Positions 33,696-42,354 of a stretch of DNA of 64,000 bases are shown here, in pieces. The notes beneath the pieces are model-generated. The model was not told where the DNA came from, searched no databases, and saw nothing but the letters and a program-made list of their open reading frames with translations. Made by a program: the position numbers and the translations under genes. Numbering within the stretch: the first letter of the stretch is position 1; each line of letters opens with the position of its first letter. Origin of the DNA: Poriferisodalis sp965221945 (lineage in GTDB: Bacteria; Actinomycetota; Acidimicrobiia; Acidimicrobiales; Poriferisodalaceae); contig NZ_OZ244925.1 of the NCBI RefSeq assembly GCF_965221945.1, positions 682,001-746,000 on the forward strand, given 5' to 3'.

Positions 33696-35261
33696 ATGAG
33701 CGAATCAGTCGAGACATGGTCGCCGATGACCGGCGACCAATACATCGAGAGCCTGCGCGACGGCCGCACGGTGTACTTCCACGGCGAGAAGGTGCGCGAC
33801 GTCACGACGCACCCAGCGTTCCGCAACAGCGTGCGTTCGATTGCCCGGCTGTACGACGCGCTCCACGATCCCGATCAGCAGGACGTGCTGATGTGCGATA
33901 CCGACACCGGCTCTGGCGGCAAGACGCACAAGTTCTTCCGGGTACCTCACAGCGCTGACGATCTCGTCGGCGCCCGTGACGCGATTGCAGGCTGGCAGCG
34001 CCTGACTTATGGGTGGATGGGTCGCAGCCCCGACTACAAGGCCTCGTTCCTGGGCACGCTCGGCGCATTTCCCGAGTTCTATGGCGACTACTACGACAAC
34101 GCCCTGTACTGGTACCGGCGCAGCCAGGAAGAGGTGTCGTACTGGAATCACGCCATCGTGCACCCGCCGGTCGACCGTCACATGGGGGCGGATCAGATCC
34201 GCGATGTGTGCATGCACGTCGAGCGGGAAACCGACAACGGCCTCATCGTCACAGGGGCCAAGGTCGTGGCGACGGGCTCGGCGCTGACGCACTACAACTT
34301 CATCGCTCACTTCGGCCCGCTTCCGCTGCAAGACCCTCAATTCGCCATCGTCTGCACCACGCCGATGGATTGTGAGGGCGTCAAACTCATCTGCCGCAAC
34401 TCCTATGAGCTGCAGGCGGCGGCAACGGGCAGCGTGTTCGACTACCCGCTGTCGAGCCGGCTGGATGAGAACGACTCGATCCTGGTGTTCGACCAGGTGC
34501 TCATCCCGTGGGAGAACGTGTTCCTCTATGGCGATCTCGAGAACGCCAACAACTTCTTCCCCGCTTCAGGCTTCATCCCGCGCTTCACCTTCCACGGTCT
34601 CGCCCGCCTGTGCGTGAAGCTCGACTTCATCGCTGGTCTGCTCTCGAAGGCGCTGCGGGCCACGGGCACCCGTGACTTCCGGGGCGTGCAGGCGAACCTG
34701 GGCGAGGTGATCGCCATCCGCAACCTGATGTGGGGCTTGAGCGACGCCATGTGCAAGAGCCCGGACCCGTGGGAGAACGGCGCAGTGCAGCCGTCGCTGC
34801 TCTACGGCATGGCGTACCGCACCTTCACGCCGATGTTCTATCCGCGCGTCAAGGACATCATCGAGTCGGTCGTGGCCTCCGGCCTGATCTATGTGAATTC
34901 CCATGCGTCAGACTTCAAGTCCGATGAGATCCGGCCGTACCTCGAGAAGTACGTGCGGGGGTCGAACGGCATCTCGGCGCTCGAGCGGATGAAGATCATG
35001 AAGCTGCTGTGGGATGCCATGGGCAGCGAGTTCGGCAGCCGCCACGAGCTGTACGAGCGCAACTACGCCGGCAACAACGAACAGATCCGCTTCGAGAACC
35101 TGGCCGTGGCCGACTTCGAGATCCCCGGTGTGGGCTCCATGACCCAGATGCTGGAAGGATTCGCTGAGCAGTGCATGGCCGAGTACGACCTCGACGGCTG
35201 GACCATCCCGGGATTCTTCAACCCCGACGATGTCTCGATCGTGGGCCGCGACTGGAACTGA
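33696..35261 (+). CDS. HpaB-family flavin-dependent phenol hydroxylase
   Basis: 521 residues. The ATG at 33696 is preceded by GGGGGAG. Family segments: YIESLRDGRTVYFHGEKV at the start, then ADDLVGARDAIAGWQRL, LSSRLDENDSILVFDQVLIP and the C-terminal MTQMLEGFAEQCMAEYDLDG. HpaB enzymes hydroxylate 4-hydroxyphenylacetate or related phenols, using FADH2 from a separate reductase (HpaC). No hpaC is visible nearby. The subfamily could also act on other phenols or on cyclic substrates. It lies just right of the second island; before the island came, it was probably next to the quinone oxidoreductase and VOC genes. Confidence 0.9.
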   Translation: MSESVETWSPMTGDQYIESLRDGRTVYFHGEKVRDVTTHPAFRNSVRSIARLYDALHDPDQQDVLMCDTDTGSGGKTHKFFRVPHSADDLVGARDAIAGWQRLTYGWMGRSPDYKASFLGTLGAFPEFYGDYYDNALYWYRRSQEEVSYWNHAIVHPPVDRHMGADQIRDVCMHVERETDNGLIVTGAKVVATGSALTHYNFIAHFGPLPLQDPQFAIVCTTPMDCEGVKLICRNSYELQAAATGSVFDYPLSSRLDENDSILVFDQVLIPWENVFLYGDLENANNFFPASGFIPRFTFHGLARLCVKLDFIAGLLSKALRATGTRDFRGVQANLGEVIAIRNLMWGLSDAMCKSPDPWENGAVQPSLLYGMAYRTFTPMFYPRVKDIIESVVASGLIYVNSHASDFKSDEIRPYLEKYVRGSNGISALERMKIMKLLWDAMGSEFGSRHELYERNYAGNNEQIRFENLAVADFEIPGVGSMTQMLEGFAEQCMAEYDLDGWTIPGFFNPDDVSIVGRDWN

Positions 35262-35334
35262 GCTGGCGGACTGGGCGGCACGGCGGGCGGGCCGATACCA
35301 CCGTGCCGCTAGGCGGGTCCATGTCTCGCCGCCG

Positions 35335-35799
35335 CTAGTCGGGCCGATGACGCAGCGCTCGCTGAGCCTCGCGATCAGTCTCTCGCTTGCGGATCGCCTG
35401 GCGCTTGTCGTACATGCGACGGCCCCGAGCCAAGGCGAGTTCTAGCTTGGCGTGCCCATCGCGGAAGTAGATCTCCAGCGGGATTAGCTGCAACCGATCC
35501 TGTTCGGTGCGGGCACGCAGCCGGTTGATCTCGGCGCGATGCATGAGCAGCTTGCGGGGGCGCTCGACGTCGTGTCCCATCGTGGGCGATGCGTGGATCC
35601 ACGGGGCGATGTGCATGCCCATCAGCCACATCTCGTCGTTGCGCACGCGGGCGTAGGCGTCACCCATCTGGGCCCCGCCGGCGCGCAGCGACTTCACTTC
35701 GGTGCCGCGCAGGACCATGCCGCACTCAAAGGTGTCGAGCACCTCGTAGTTGCGTCGTGCGCGCCGGTTCGACGCCACGACGGTCCGGTCCTTCGCCAT
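35335..35799 (-). CDS. smpB: SsrA-binding protein SmpB
   Basis: 154 residues from the ATG at 35799; a longer frame upstream is non-coding. Start MAKDRTVVASNRRARRNYEV, then the tRNA-like RNA-binding core GMVLRGTEVKSLRAGGAQ and GDAYARVRNDEMWLMGMHIA, then the basic C-terminal tail DKRQAIRKRETDREAQRAL. SmpB binds tmRNA and brings it to stalled ribosomes. The tmRNA gene is not seen beside it. Confidence 0.97.
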   Translation of the reverse strand: MAKDRTVVASNRRARRNYEVLDTFECGMVLRGTEVKSLRAGGAQMGDAYARVRNDEMWLMGMHIAPWIHASPTMGHDVERPRKLLMHRAEINRLRARTEQDRLQLIPLEIYFRDGHAKLELALARGRRMYDKRQAIRKRETDREAQRALRHRPD

Positions 35800-35976
35800 C
35801 AGCCCGAGGGTACGGCTGGCGGTCACCGCACTCGCGTTGCCCATCGGGAGCGGCAGTAGGAGGCAGCGGTCGCGGCCCGTAGAATCCTGAGTGATCAGGT
35901 CGGGAATTGCCGTGGCGCAATCTGATTCCCCCGGCCACAGTTCGTCCACCCCAACGCCGCCGAACCGGGAGCTCCG

Positions 35977-36252
35977 ATGGCTGTCACTGTCCGCTTGCCC
36001 ACCGTCCTGCGTCCCCACGCCAACGGGCAGTCGCGGGTCGCCGCCGAGGGGAACACCGTGGCCGAGGCAGTGTCGTGGCTGGTCGGCCAGTTCCCTGGCA
36101 TCGCCCCGAATCTGCTCGCCGAAGACGGCAGCCTGCATCGTTTCGTCAACGTCTATGTGAACGACGAGGACGTGCGGTACCTCTCCCAGATGGACACTGC
36201 GCTGGCCGATGGTGACGAGCTGTCGATCTTGCCAGCCGTTGCCGGCGGCTGA
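35977..36252 (+). CDS. cysO: Sulfur-carrier protein, CysO type (ThiS/MoaD fold)
   Basis: 91 residues ending in AVAGG, the diglycine C-terminus needed for thiocarboxylation. VRLPTVLRPHANGQSRVAAE and NVYVNDEDVRYLSQMDTALA are the ubiquitin-like core. In Mycobacterium tuberculosis CysO-thiocarboxylate donates sulfur to CysM. The gene is 36 bases before cysM, matching that system. The Mec-type metalloprotease that clips cysteine from CysO and a rhomboid/MurI gene, both in the mycobacterial cluster, are absent here. Confidence 0.93.
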   Translation: MAVTVRLPTVLRPHANGQSRVAAEGNTVAEAVSWLVGQFPGIAPNLLAEDGSLHRFVNVYVNDEDVRYLSQMDTALADGDELSILPAVAGG

Positions 36253-36288
36253 GCCGGCATCGCCCCGGCCCCGGCGCTGAGCTAGCTC

Positions 36289-37236
36289 GTGGCCGTCTAT
36301 CGCTGCGTCGACGAGCTGATCGGCGGCACTCCCACGTTGGATGTCAGCAGCCTCAGCCCCAACCCGTCGGTTGCGCTCTACGCCAAGCTCGAAGGGCAGA
36401 ACCCGACCGGCTCCGTGAAGGACCGTGTGGCGCTGGCAATGCTGGACAGCGCCGAAGCAGAGGGCCAACTTGCACCGGGTTCGATGATCATCGAGCCGTC
36501 GTCGGGCAACACCGGCATTGCGCTGGCCATGCTCGGGCAGCGCCGCGGCTACCGGGTGATGATCGTGCTGCCGGGCAACGTCACGGCGGAACGGCGCCAG
36601 ATGCTCGAGATCTTCGGTGCCGAGATCATCGACAGCCCGCCCGAGCAGGGATCCAACGGCGCCGTGCGGCTCGCCTTGGAGCTGGCAGAAGCGAACCCCG
36701 ACTGGACGATGCTGTACCAGTACGGGAACGAGGCCAATCCTGAGGTTCACTACCGGACCACGGGTCCCGAGATCTTGGCCGATGTGCCAGGCATCACCCA
36801 CTTCGTGGCGGGGCTGGGCACCAGCGGGACGCTGCTGGGCGTCGGGCGGTACCTGAAGGAGCATGCTCCCGGAGTGCAGGTGTGGGCTGTCGAGCCTCCC
36901 GCTGGCGAGCAGGTCGAAGGGCTGCGCAGCCTCGACGACGGGTACGTGCCTCCCATCTTCGAGAACTGGGGTGGCGCCAATCTGCTCGATCGCAAGATGA
37001 TCGTCCGCCCACGCGAATCAATCGAAGCCACGCGCATGCTGGCGGCTGAGGGCGTCTTCTCGGGCATTTCGGGCGGAGCGGCGCTGGCGGGAGCCCGCAA
37101 GGCTGCTTCCCGCATCGATGAAGGCGTCATCGTGTTCGTGGTGAGCGACCACGGCTGGAAGTACCTCTCCGTCGGTGCCTGGACTGACGACCTCGATGCC
37201 GCGGCCGCCAACGCTGAGCACGTCATCTACTTCTGA
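36289..37236 (+). CDS. cysM: Cysteine synthase, O-phosphoserine/CysO-dependent type
   Basis: 315 residues from a GTG at 36289. PLP lysine motif: LEGQNPTGSVKDRVA; phosphate-binding: EPSSGNTGIALAMLG and GLGTSGTLLGVGRYL. FSGISGGAALAGA closes the fold. Residues of the mycobacterial CysM type (DHGWKYLS near the C-terminus, as in DGGWKYLS) support use of O-phosphoserine and CysO-thiocarboxylate instead of O-acetylserine and sulfide. It is co-directional with cysO and probably co-transcribed. Confidence 0.93.
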   Translation: MAVYRCVDELIGGTPTLDVSSLSPNPSVALYAKLEGQNPTGSVKDRVALAMLDSAEAEGQLAPGSMIIEPSSGNTGIALAMLGQRRGYRVMIVLPGNVTAERRQMLEIFGAEIIDSPPEQGSNGAVRLALELAEANPDWTMLYQYGNEANPEVHYRTTGPEILADVPGITHFVAGLGTSGTLLGVGRYLKEHAPGVQVWAVEPPAGEQVEGLRSLDDGYVPPIFENWGGANLLDRKMIVRPRESIEATRMLAAEGVFSGISGGAALAGARKAASRIDEGVIVFVVSDHGWKYLSVGAWTDDLDAAAANAEHVIYF

Positions 37237-37295
37237 TTCCCTGTTTCTGACTTCCTGCTGCTGGTCTCTTGGGTCGCCGTCGTACCGTTGAGGAG

Positions 37296-38057
37296 ATGGA
37301 CGAGATGGGTTCCCGCCGCAGAGCCGCGGCGCTAGTTGTCACGCTGACGCTGTCGGCCGGTGCGTGTACGAGCCCGCCGATCCTGGTTGCCCCCACCTCG
37401 CCCCCCGCAACTGCGCTGTCGCTTGACATCACCCAGACGACGTTGCTGCCGGAACAACCGTCATCGGAGCGGCCGGCTGCGGTACTGGTGACGGTTCCGT
37501 CCGACGCCGCGGCGCAGACAACGGCATCCGAGCGGCTGGGGGCCGCGGCAGTTCCGAACCCTGAAGGGGTGGTCCTGGCCGGAGACGGCCTCGGTTTCGT
37601 GAGCTTCGGTGCCGGCGTGCAGGCTGCGCTCGGTGCGCTGATCAATTCGCTCGGCCAGCCGGTGGCCGACACCGGATGGATCGACACGTTCTCGATATAC
37701 GGAGACTGTCCCGGCAGCCGCCTGCGAGTCGTGGAATGGCCGGGTGTGCTGGCCCTGTTCGGGAATCCCGAAGACGGGTACCAGCACCGCGATGCCGCCG
37801 ATGAGCACTTCATGACGTGGCGGTTGGGATCGTTCGGACCCGATCCGTACCTGCTGCGCACCGCCGAAGGGATCGGCATCGGCGCCACGCGTAGCGAGGT
37901 GGCCGAGGCATACCCCGCCGCCACTTTCCGCCCGGCGACGGCCAGCGAACCGGCCTCAGTTGTGCTTGCAACCAGCGGCGGCCGGCTCACCGGCATTTTG
38001 GATGGCACCGGAATCCTCCGGTCGCTCGAAGCAGGAACGCGCTGCCCAACGGGCTGA
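37296..38057 (+). CDS. Hypothetical lipoprotein
   Basis: 253 residues from the ATG at 37296. Signal peptide and lipobox: AALVVTLTLSAGAC with the Cys followed by TSPPILVAPTSPPA, a proline- and threonine-rich linker. The soluble part contains GLGFVSFGAGVQAALGALI, WIDTFSIYGDCPGSRLRVVE and a final GRLTGILDGTGILRSLEAG. The repeated Gly/Ala pattern and paired cysteines suggest a secreted ligand-binding or structural domain. No family recognised. It sits between cysM and the MBL gene in the same direction, so it may belong to the same operon. Confidence 0.7.
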   Translation: MDEMGSRRRAAALVVTLTLSAGACTSPPILVAPTSPPATALSLDITQTTLLPEQPSSERPAAVLVTVPSDAAAQTTASERLGAAAVPNPEGVVLAGDGLGFVSFGAGVQAALGALINSLGQPVADTGWIDTFSIYGDCPGSRLRVVEWPGVLALFGNPEDGYQHRDAADEHFMTWRLGSFGPDPYLLRTAEGIGIGATRSEVAEAYPAATFRPATASEPASVVLATSGGRLTGILDGTGILRSLEAGTRCPTG

Positions 38058-38116
38058 AGTTCGCTGACTCCGGCGCGATGTGAGCCGCGTCGCCTTCCTG
38101 CGTAGTATCGGCCTCC

Positions 38117-38866
38117 GTGAGCGAGCTCTCGGTGACGGTTTTGGGTTGTTCAGGCAGCTATGCCGCCGCTGGCGAGTCCTGCAGCGGCTACCTCGTGCGC
38201 AGCGACTCCACGACGCTGTGGGTGGACTGCGGCCCTGGCACGTTCGCAAACCTGCAACAGCACGTGGCGCTCGAGTCCGTGGATGCACTGCTGGTGAGCC
38301 ATCACCATCCGGATCACTGCGCCGAGCTGCCGGTTGTCTACAACGCCGCGAAGTACTACATGGGCATTGAGCGCATTCGTGTCCTTGCTACCAGCGGCGT
38401 GCGGGAGGTCACCGAGGCCTACGGCGACAGCTCGGATCTCTTCGGCTGGGAGATGGTGAAGGACTCGTCGAAAGCGCGTGTCGGCGACATCGACGTCCTG
38501 TTCTCCCGCACCGATCACCCGGTCGAGACGCTTGCAATGCGTTTCGAGTCCGACGGCAAGTCCATCGTGTACACCTCGGACACCGGCCGGGGCTGGGCGC
38601 TCGCTGCGCTCAGCCGCGACGCCGGGCGACCCGCACCGGACCTGGTTGTGGGGGAGGGAACGCTGCTCCATGCGACTGACAATCCCGACATCCCCCACGT
38701 CAGCGCTGCGTGGTTGGCGGCCGATGCCAACGACGTGGGTGCACGAAAACTCGTCGTGACCCATGTGCCGCCTGGCTCGGATCCGCAGGACCATCTCACG
38801 GAGGCAGGCGAAGTGTTCTGCGGCGATGTGTCGGTTGCCCGCACTGGCGCGACCTTCTGGGCGTGA
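38117..38866 (+). CDS. MBL-fold hydrolase, Rv1339-like (cyclic-nucleotide phosphodiesterase type)
   Basis: 249 residues from a GTG. Metal motif SHHHPDH at about residues 60-66, then FSRTDHPVETLAMRF and IVYTSDTGRGW with the Asp bridging metals. The gene order cysM - MBL - rph - rdgB is that of Mycobacterium, where the orthologue Rv1339 is an atypical cAMP phosphodiesterase. The same activity is inferred here from order and motifs, not proven. It ends 17 bases before the rph start region. Confidence 0.88.
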   Translation: MSELSVTVLGCSGSYAAAGESCSGYLVRSDSTTLWVDCGPGTFANLQQHVALESVDALLVSHHHPDHCAELPVVYNAAKYYMGIERIRVLATSGVREVTEAYGDSSDLFGWEMVKDSSKARVGDIDVLFSRTDHPVETLAMRFESDGKSIVYTSDTGRGWALAALSRDAGRPAPDLVVGEGTLLHATDNPDIPHVSAAWLAADANDVGARKLVVTHVPPGSDPQDHLTEAGEVFCGDVSVARTGATFWA

Positions 38867-38867
38867 A

Positions 38868-38942
38868 GGCCGGACCCCCGCTGTGGAGCGCGCCGACGGC
38901 CGGACCCCCGCGGTGACGCGCGCTGATGGTCGGACGCCCGGC
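38868..38942. repeat. Imperfect 30-bp tandem repeat at the rph start
   Basis: GGCCGGACCCCCGC occurs at 38868 and again at 38898, and the unit GTG-x-x-CGCGC(C/T)GA(C/T)GG recurs with a 30-base step. It creates two possible GTG starts, each followed by (E/T)RADGRTP. Slippage or duplication of the gene start seems likely. Confidence 0.7.
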
Positions 38943-39641
38943 CAACTGCGCCCGGTCACCTTCGAACGCGACTTCACCGACCAGACCCCCGGCTCGGTAC
39001 TGGTGTCCTTCGGCCGCACCAGGGTGCTGTGCACCGTGTCCATCGACGACAACGTGCCGCGCTGGATGCGCGGCCGAGGGACTGGCTGGGTCACCGCGGA
39101 GTACGCAATGCTGCCCGGCTCCAGCGGCGAGCGCGTCGGCCGTGAAGCCAAGCGCGGCAAGCAGAAAGGCCGCACGCTCGAGATCGAGCGCTTGATCGGC
39201 CGGGCACTGCGGGCGGTGTGCGACATGGCGGCGCTCGGAGAGCGTGAGGTCACCGTTGACTGCGACGTCCTGCAGGCCGACGGAGGTACGCGTACTGCGT
39301 CGATCTGCGGTGGGTACGTGGCCCTGCACGACGCCTGCACCCGCCTGGTCCTCAGTGGGGCAATCAGCCAACTCCCGCTCACCGACGAATGCGCTGCCAT
39401 CTCGGTGGGCATCGTGGACGGCGAGGCCCGCTTGGACCTCCCCTACGAGGAGGACTCCCGGGCCGAGGTGGACATGAACGTGGTGATGACCGGTGGGGGC
39501 CGCTTTGTCGAGGTGCAAGGCACCGCCGAGGGAGACCCGTTCGACGATGCCCATCTCGGGGCGATGCTGGCCCTGGCCCGTTCGGGCATCGGCGAGATTG
39601 TCAACTTGCAGCGAGCGGCCCTGGTCACGCCGCCATCTTGA
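38883..39641 (+). CDS. rph: Ribonuclease PH
   Basis: 252 residues from the GTG at 38883, or 242 from the GTG at 38913. The second begins TRADGRTPGQLRPV, which fits the normal family start; the first adds one more ERADGRTPAV unit, a near copy. Core: GSVLVSFGRTRVLCTVSIDD, PGSSGERVGREAKRGKQKGR, and DCDVLQADGGTRTASICGGY with the phosphate-binding GGTRT. The enzyme trims tRNA 3' ends by phosphorolysis. It overlaps no neighbour; rdgB follows 44 bases later. Confidence 0.93.
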   Translation: MERADGRTPAVTRADGRTPGQLRPVTFERDFTDQTPGSVLVSFGRTRVLCTVSIDDNVPRWMRGRGTGWVTAEYAMLPGSSGERVGREAKRGKQKGRTLEIERLIGRALRAVCDMAALGEREVTVDCDVLQADGGTRTASICGGYVALHDACTRLVLSGAISQLPLTDECAAISVGIVDGEARLDLPYEEDSRAEVDMNVVMTGGGRFVEVQGTAEGDPFDDAHLGAMLALARSGIGEIVNLQRAALVTPPS

Positions 39642-39685
39642 GGCCAAACGACTCCATACACATGCGCTGAGAGGGCCCCGACGGC

Positions 39686-40267
39686 ATGAGGCTCGTAATG
39701 GCATCGGCCAACCCGCACAAGACGATCGAGATAGCTGACGTGCTGCGAGCGGCGTTGCCGGAAGCGGAAATCGTGCCACGGCCCGGCGACCTCGGTGACG
39801 TGGCCGAAAACGGCGAGACCCTGGCAGAGAATGCGCTCATCAAGGCCCGATTCGTGCACGCAGCCACCGGCGAGCCGGCCATCGCAGATGACACCGGCCT
39901 TGAGGTCGACGCGCTCGGCGGCGCACCTGGCGTGCACAGCGCCCGCTATGCGGGGCCCGAAGCGGATCCGGTCGCCAACCTGGCCAAGCTCATGGCGGCA
40001 CTGGTTGATGTACCCCCGCCGCGGCGCACTGCCCGCTTTCGCACCGTGGTCGCTGTCGTATTCGGCGACGGGCGCGAGGTGTTGGCCGACGGCGCCGTCG
40101 AAGGGACCATCGCGACGGCACCGCGCGGCGATCATGGCTTCGGCTACGACCCCGTCTTCGTTCCTGACGAGGCAGCTCCGCTGACGTTCGCCGAGATGAC
40201 GGCTGATGCGAAGAATCGGATCAGCCATCGGGGCCGGGCGCTGCGTGCACTGGCCAGGCAGCTCTGA
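39686..40267 (+). CDS. rdgB: XTP/dITP pyrophosphatase (Ham1/RdgB)
   Basis: 193 residues. VMASANPHKTIEIADVL is the family start (S-x-N-x-x-K), followed by ENGETLAENALIKARF, ADDTGLEVDALGGAPGVHSA and HGFGYDPVFVPDE, the nucleotide and metal sites. It hydrolyses non-canonical purine triphosphates to keep them out of DNA. It follows rph as in mycobacteria and most actinobacteria. Confidence 0.95.
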   Translation: MRLVMASANPHKTIEIADVLRAALPEAEIVPRPGDLGDVAENGETLAENALIKARFVHAATGEPAIADDTGLEVDALGGAPGVHSARYAGPEADPVANLAKLMAALVDVPPPRRTARFRTVVAVVFGDGREVLADGAVEGTIATAPRGDHGFGYDPVFVPDEAAPLTFAEMTADAKNRISHRGRALRALARQL

Positions 40268-40335
40268 CACGCCTGCCCGTACATGCCCGCACCTGCCCTG
40301 CTGGGCAAGATGGCCTCGTCGGTAACCTGCGCCGC

Positions 40336-40971
40336 ATGACCGACCTTCCATCCGCCCAGCACCCGAGCCCCGCTTCGGAGCGTGCATTCGAGCCGCGTGC
40401 ATTCGAGTCAGGCGGGGTGTCTGGCTGGACCCAGATCTCGAACCGGCTGCTGGACGACCGCATCGTGTTCCTGGGCGACGACGTGGATGATCAGCTGGCC
40501 AATGTCGTGTGCGCGCAGATGCTGTACCTGGAGGGTCAGGATCGCGGCCGGGACATCTCGCTGTACATCAACAGCCCCGGCGGCTCTGTCACTGCCGGCA
40601 TGGCCATCTACGACACGATGCAGTTCGTTGCGTGCGACGTGGCCACGGTCTGTCTGGGGCTTGGTGCCTCGATGGGCCAGTTCCTGCTGACTGCGGGCGC
40701 ACCGGGCAAGCGCTACTGCCTGCCGCACGCCCGAGTGATGATGCACCAGCCATCTGGCGGCGTGCGGGGCCAGGCATCAGACATCGCCATCCAGGCCGAG
40801 CAGATGGCGTACATCAAGCGCCTGATGGCAGAACGCACTGCTCTTCACAGCGGTCAGGACGTGGAGCAGATCCTGCTCGATTTCGAGCGGGACCGCTGGT
40901 TCACCGCCGAGGAGGCCAAGGGCTACGGCTTGTGCGATCACGTGATCGTCAAGCGCGGCGAGATGATCTAG
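40336..40971 (+). CDS. clpP: ATP-dependent Clp protease proteolytic subunit
   Basis: 211 residues. Catalytic triad: Ser112 in LGASMGQFLL, His137 in RVMMHQPSGG and Asp186 in FERDRWF, at standard positions. INSPGGSVTAGMAIYDTMQF is the oxyanion-hole and hydrophobic region. The N-terminal 25 residues are longer than in E. coli and may be processed. Single clpP here; actinobacteria usually carry two, the second elsewhere. It degrades unfolded proteins with ClpX or ClpC. Confidence 0.95.
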   Translation: MTDLPSAQHPSPASERAFEPRAFESGGVSGWTQISNRLLDDRIVFLGDDVDDQLANVVCAQMLYLEGQDRGRDISLYINSPGGSVTAGMAIYDTMQFVACDVATVCLGLGASMGQFLLTAGAPGKRYCLPHARVMMHQPSGGVRGQASDIAIQAEQMAYIKRLMAERTALHSGQDVEQILLDFERDRWFTAEEAKGYGLCDHVIVKRGEMI

Positions 40972-41023
40972 GCCCGTACCACCGGGTCGATCAGCCGGGC
41001 GCAGCAATGCTCGTGTGCCCGGT

Positions 41024-41476
41024 TTAGCCGGGCGTAGCAATGCAATGGCGGGTGACGTAGTCGATGACTCGCTGCGCAGCAGCGTCTTGAGTCTCGAGAA
41101 ACGGATCCTGGGCCGCTATCAGCGCAGCGGCGCGGTCAAAGGTCTCTCGTGATGCCGTGTCAACGACAGCATCTCGAAGTGCGGCGGTCAGGTCGGCCAG
41201 CAGCTGCACGTCCGGGCGAATCTCCGCTGGTGCGGCTGCTGCGGCGTCGGCGAATTGGCGAGCGGTGCGATCCATCGCGTCGCGGGCGCTTGCGTCATCA
41301 TTCGGGTTGACCGTCAGGCTGAGCTCGTCGACCACCAGCAGGTGCGCGAATTCCTCGCAGAACTCTTCGGCGGAGGGTTCCCCACTGTCGCGCAACAGTG
41401 TCACGCGCACGGCGAGGACGATCACCACGGCGGCGGCAGCAACGAGAAGCCAACGCCGGCGAGCTGCCACGGTCAT
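41024..41476 (-). CDS. Hypothetical membrane-anchored or secreted protein
   Basis: 150 residues. The ATG at 41476 overlaps the rpe stop (TGATG), so translation is coupled. RRRWLLVAAAAVVIVLAVRV is a membrane anchor. The exported part is alanine-rich and helical (AEEFCEEFAHLLVVDELSL, TARQFADAAAAAPAEI) with two cysteines far apart that could pair. No family recognised. It sits behind rpe in a leftward pair. Confidence 0.65.
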   Translation of the reverse strand: MTVAARRRWLLVAAAAVVIVLAVRVTLLRDSGEPSAEEFCEEFAHLLVVDELSLTVNPNDDASARDAMDRTARQFADAAAAAPAEIRPDVQLLADLTAALRDAVVDTASRETFDRAAALIAAQDPFLETQDAAAQRVIDYVTRHCIATPG

Positions 41477-42195
41477 CACGCTCGGGACGCAGCCTCCGCG
41501 CGGCACCGCAGGTCCGCGACGCCGTGCGCGAGCCCCTCGGCGTAGCGGTACAACGCGCTCCCTGACACGAGGACATTGGCACCTGCCGCCGCAGCGCCGC
41601 TGATGGTGTCGGCCGATATGCCGCCGTCGACTTCGATGTCGATGCCCGAACCCGATGCGCCCGTTGAACCACTGCGATCGATGAGCTGACGCAGCGCGGC
41701 GATCTTGGGCTCCATTGTCGAGATGTACGCCTGACCGCCGAAACCGGGGTTGACGGTCATCACGAGCACCATGTCAACGAGGTCGAGCACATGGGCCACG
41801 GCGTCGATCGGCGTCGACGGATTGATCGCCACCGCGGGCTGGGCGCCTAGCTCGGCCACCCGGCTCAGCGTGCGGTGCATGTGGGTGACCGATTCGGCGT
41901 GGATGATCAGCATTTCGCAGCCGGCATCCACGTAGGCACCGAGCATCGGGTCGGGGTCGACGACCATGAGGTGGGCTTCGAAGAGCACGCCTGCATGGGG
42001 ACGGCAGGCTGCGATGACGTCGGGGCCGAACGTGAGGTTCGGTACGAAGACGCCGTCCATGACGTCCCACTGGATGCGGTCGACGCCGGCCTCGGCCAGC
42101 GCAGCGCACTCGTCTCCGAGGCGCGCGAAGTCTGCGGGCAGGACCGACGGAACGATTTCGATGGGCCGCGGTGCCGACTGAGAGATCGCGTTCAC
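41476..42195 (-). CDS. rpe: Ribulose-phosphate 3-epimerase
   Basis: 239 residues, TIM barrel. IVPSVLPADFARLGDE, QWDVMDGVFVPNLTFGP with the catalytic Asp, EAHLMVVDPD, VMTVNPGFGGQAY and DGGISADTI are the five family motifs. It interconverts ribulose 5-phosphate and xylulose 5-phosphate with a bound metal. A DRSGSTGASGSGIDIEVDGG insert is a little long in the loop before the last motif. Confidence 0.95.
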   Translation of the reverse strand: MNAISQSAPRPIEIVPSVLPADFARLGDECAALAEAGVDRIQWDVMDGVFVPNLTFGPDVIAACRPHAGVLFEAHLMVVDPDPMLGAYVDAGCEMLIIHAESVTHMHRTLSRVAELGAQPAVAINPSTPIDAVAHVLDLVDMVLVMTVNPGFGGQAYISTMEPKIAALRQLIDRSGSTGASGSGIDIEVDGGISADTISGAAAAGANVLVSGSALYRYAEGLAHGVADLRCRAEAASRA

Positions 42196-42354
42196 TCGAC
42201 CAGTGTTGCCGACGCGAACCCGTCAGGCGCGGCAGTTATCGAGGGCATGGCCCAGTGCTCCTGTTGAGGAGGCTCACCAGCTCCGCGCAGCGTCCGGCCA
42301 CGTTCGCAAAATGAGGTAGACGGAGCGAGTTGAACACCGTTAGGTTCGGAGCAG

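Noticed and set aside
35262..35334. A tmRNA gene expected near smpB
   Set aside because: The gaps on both sides of smpB (73 and 177 bases) are too short and lack the tmRNA ends.
35335..36864. A 509-codon leftward frame containing smpB
   Set aside because: Only the last 154 codons are real SmpB; the rest is antisense to cysO and cysM.
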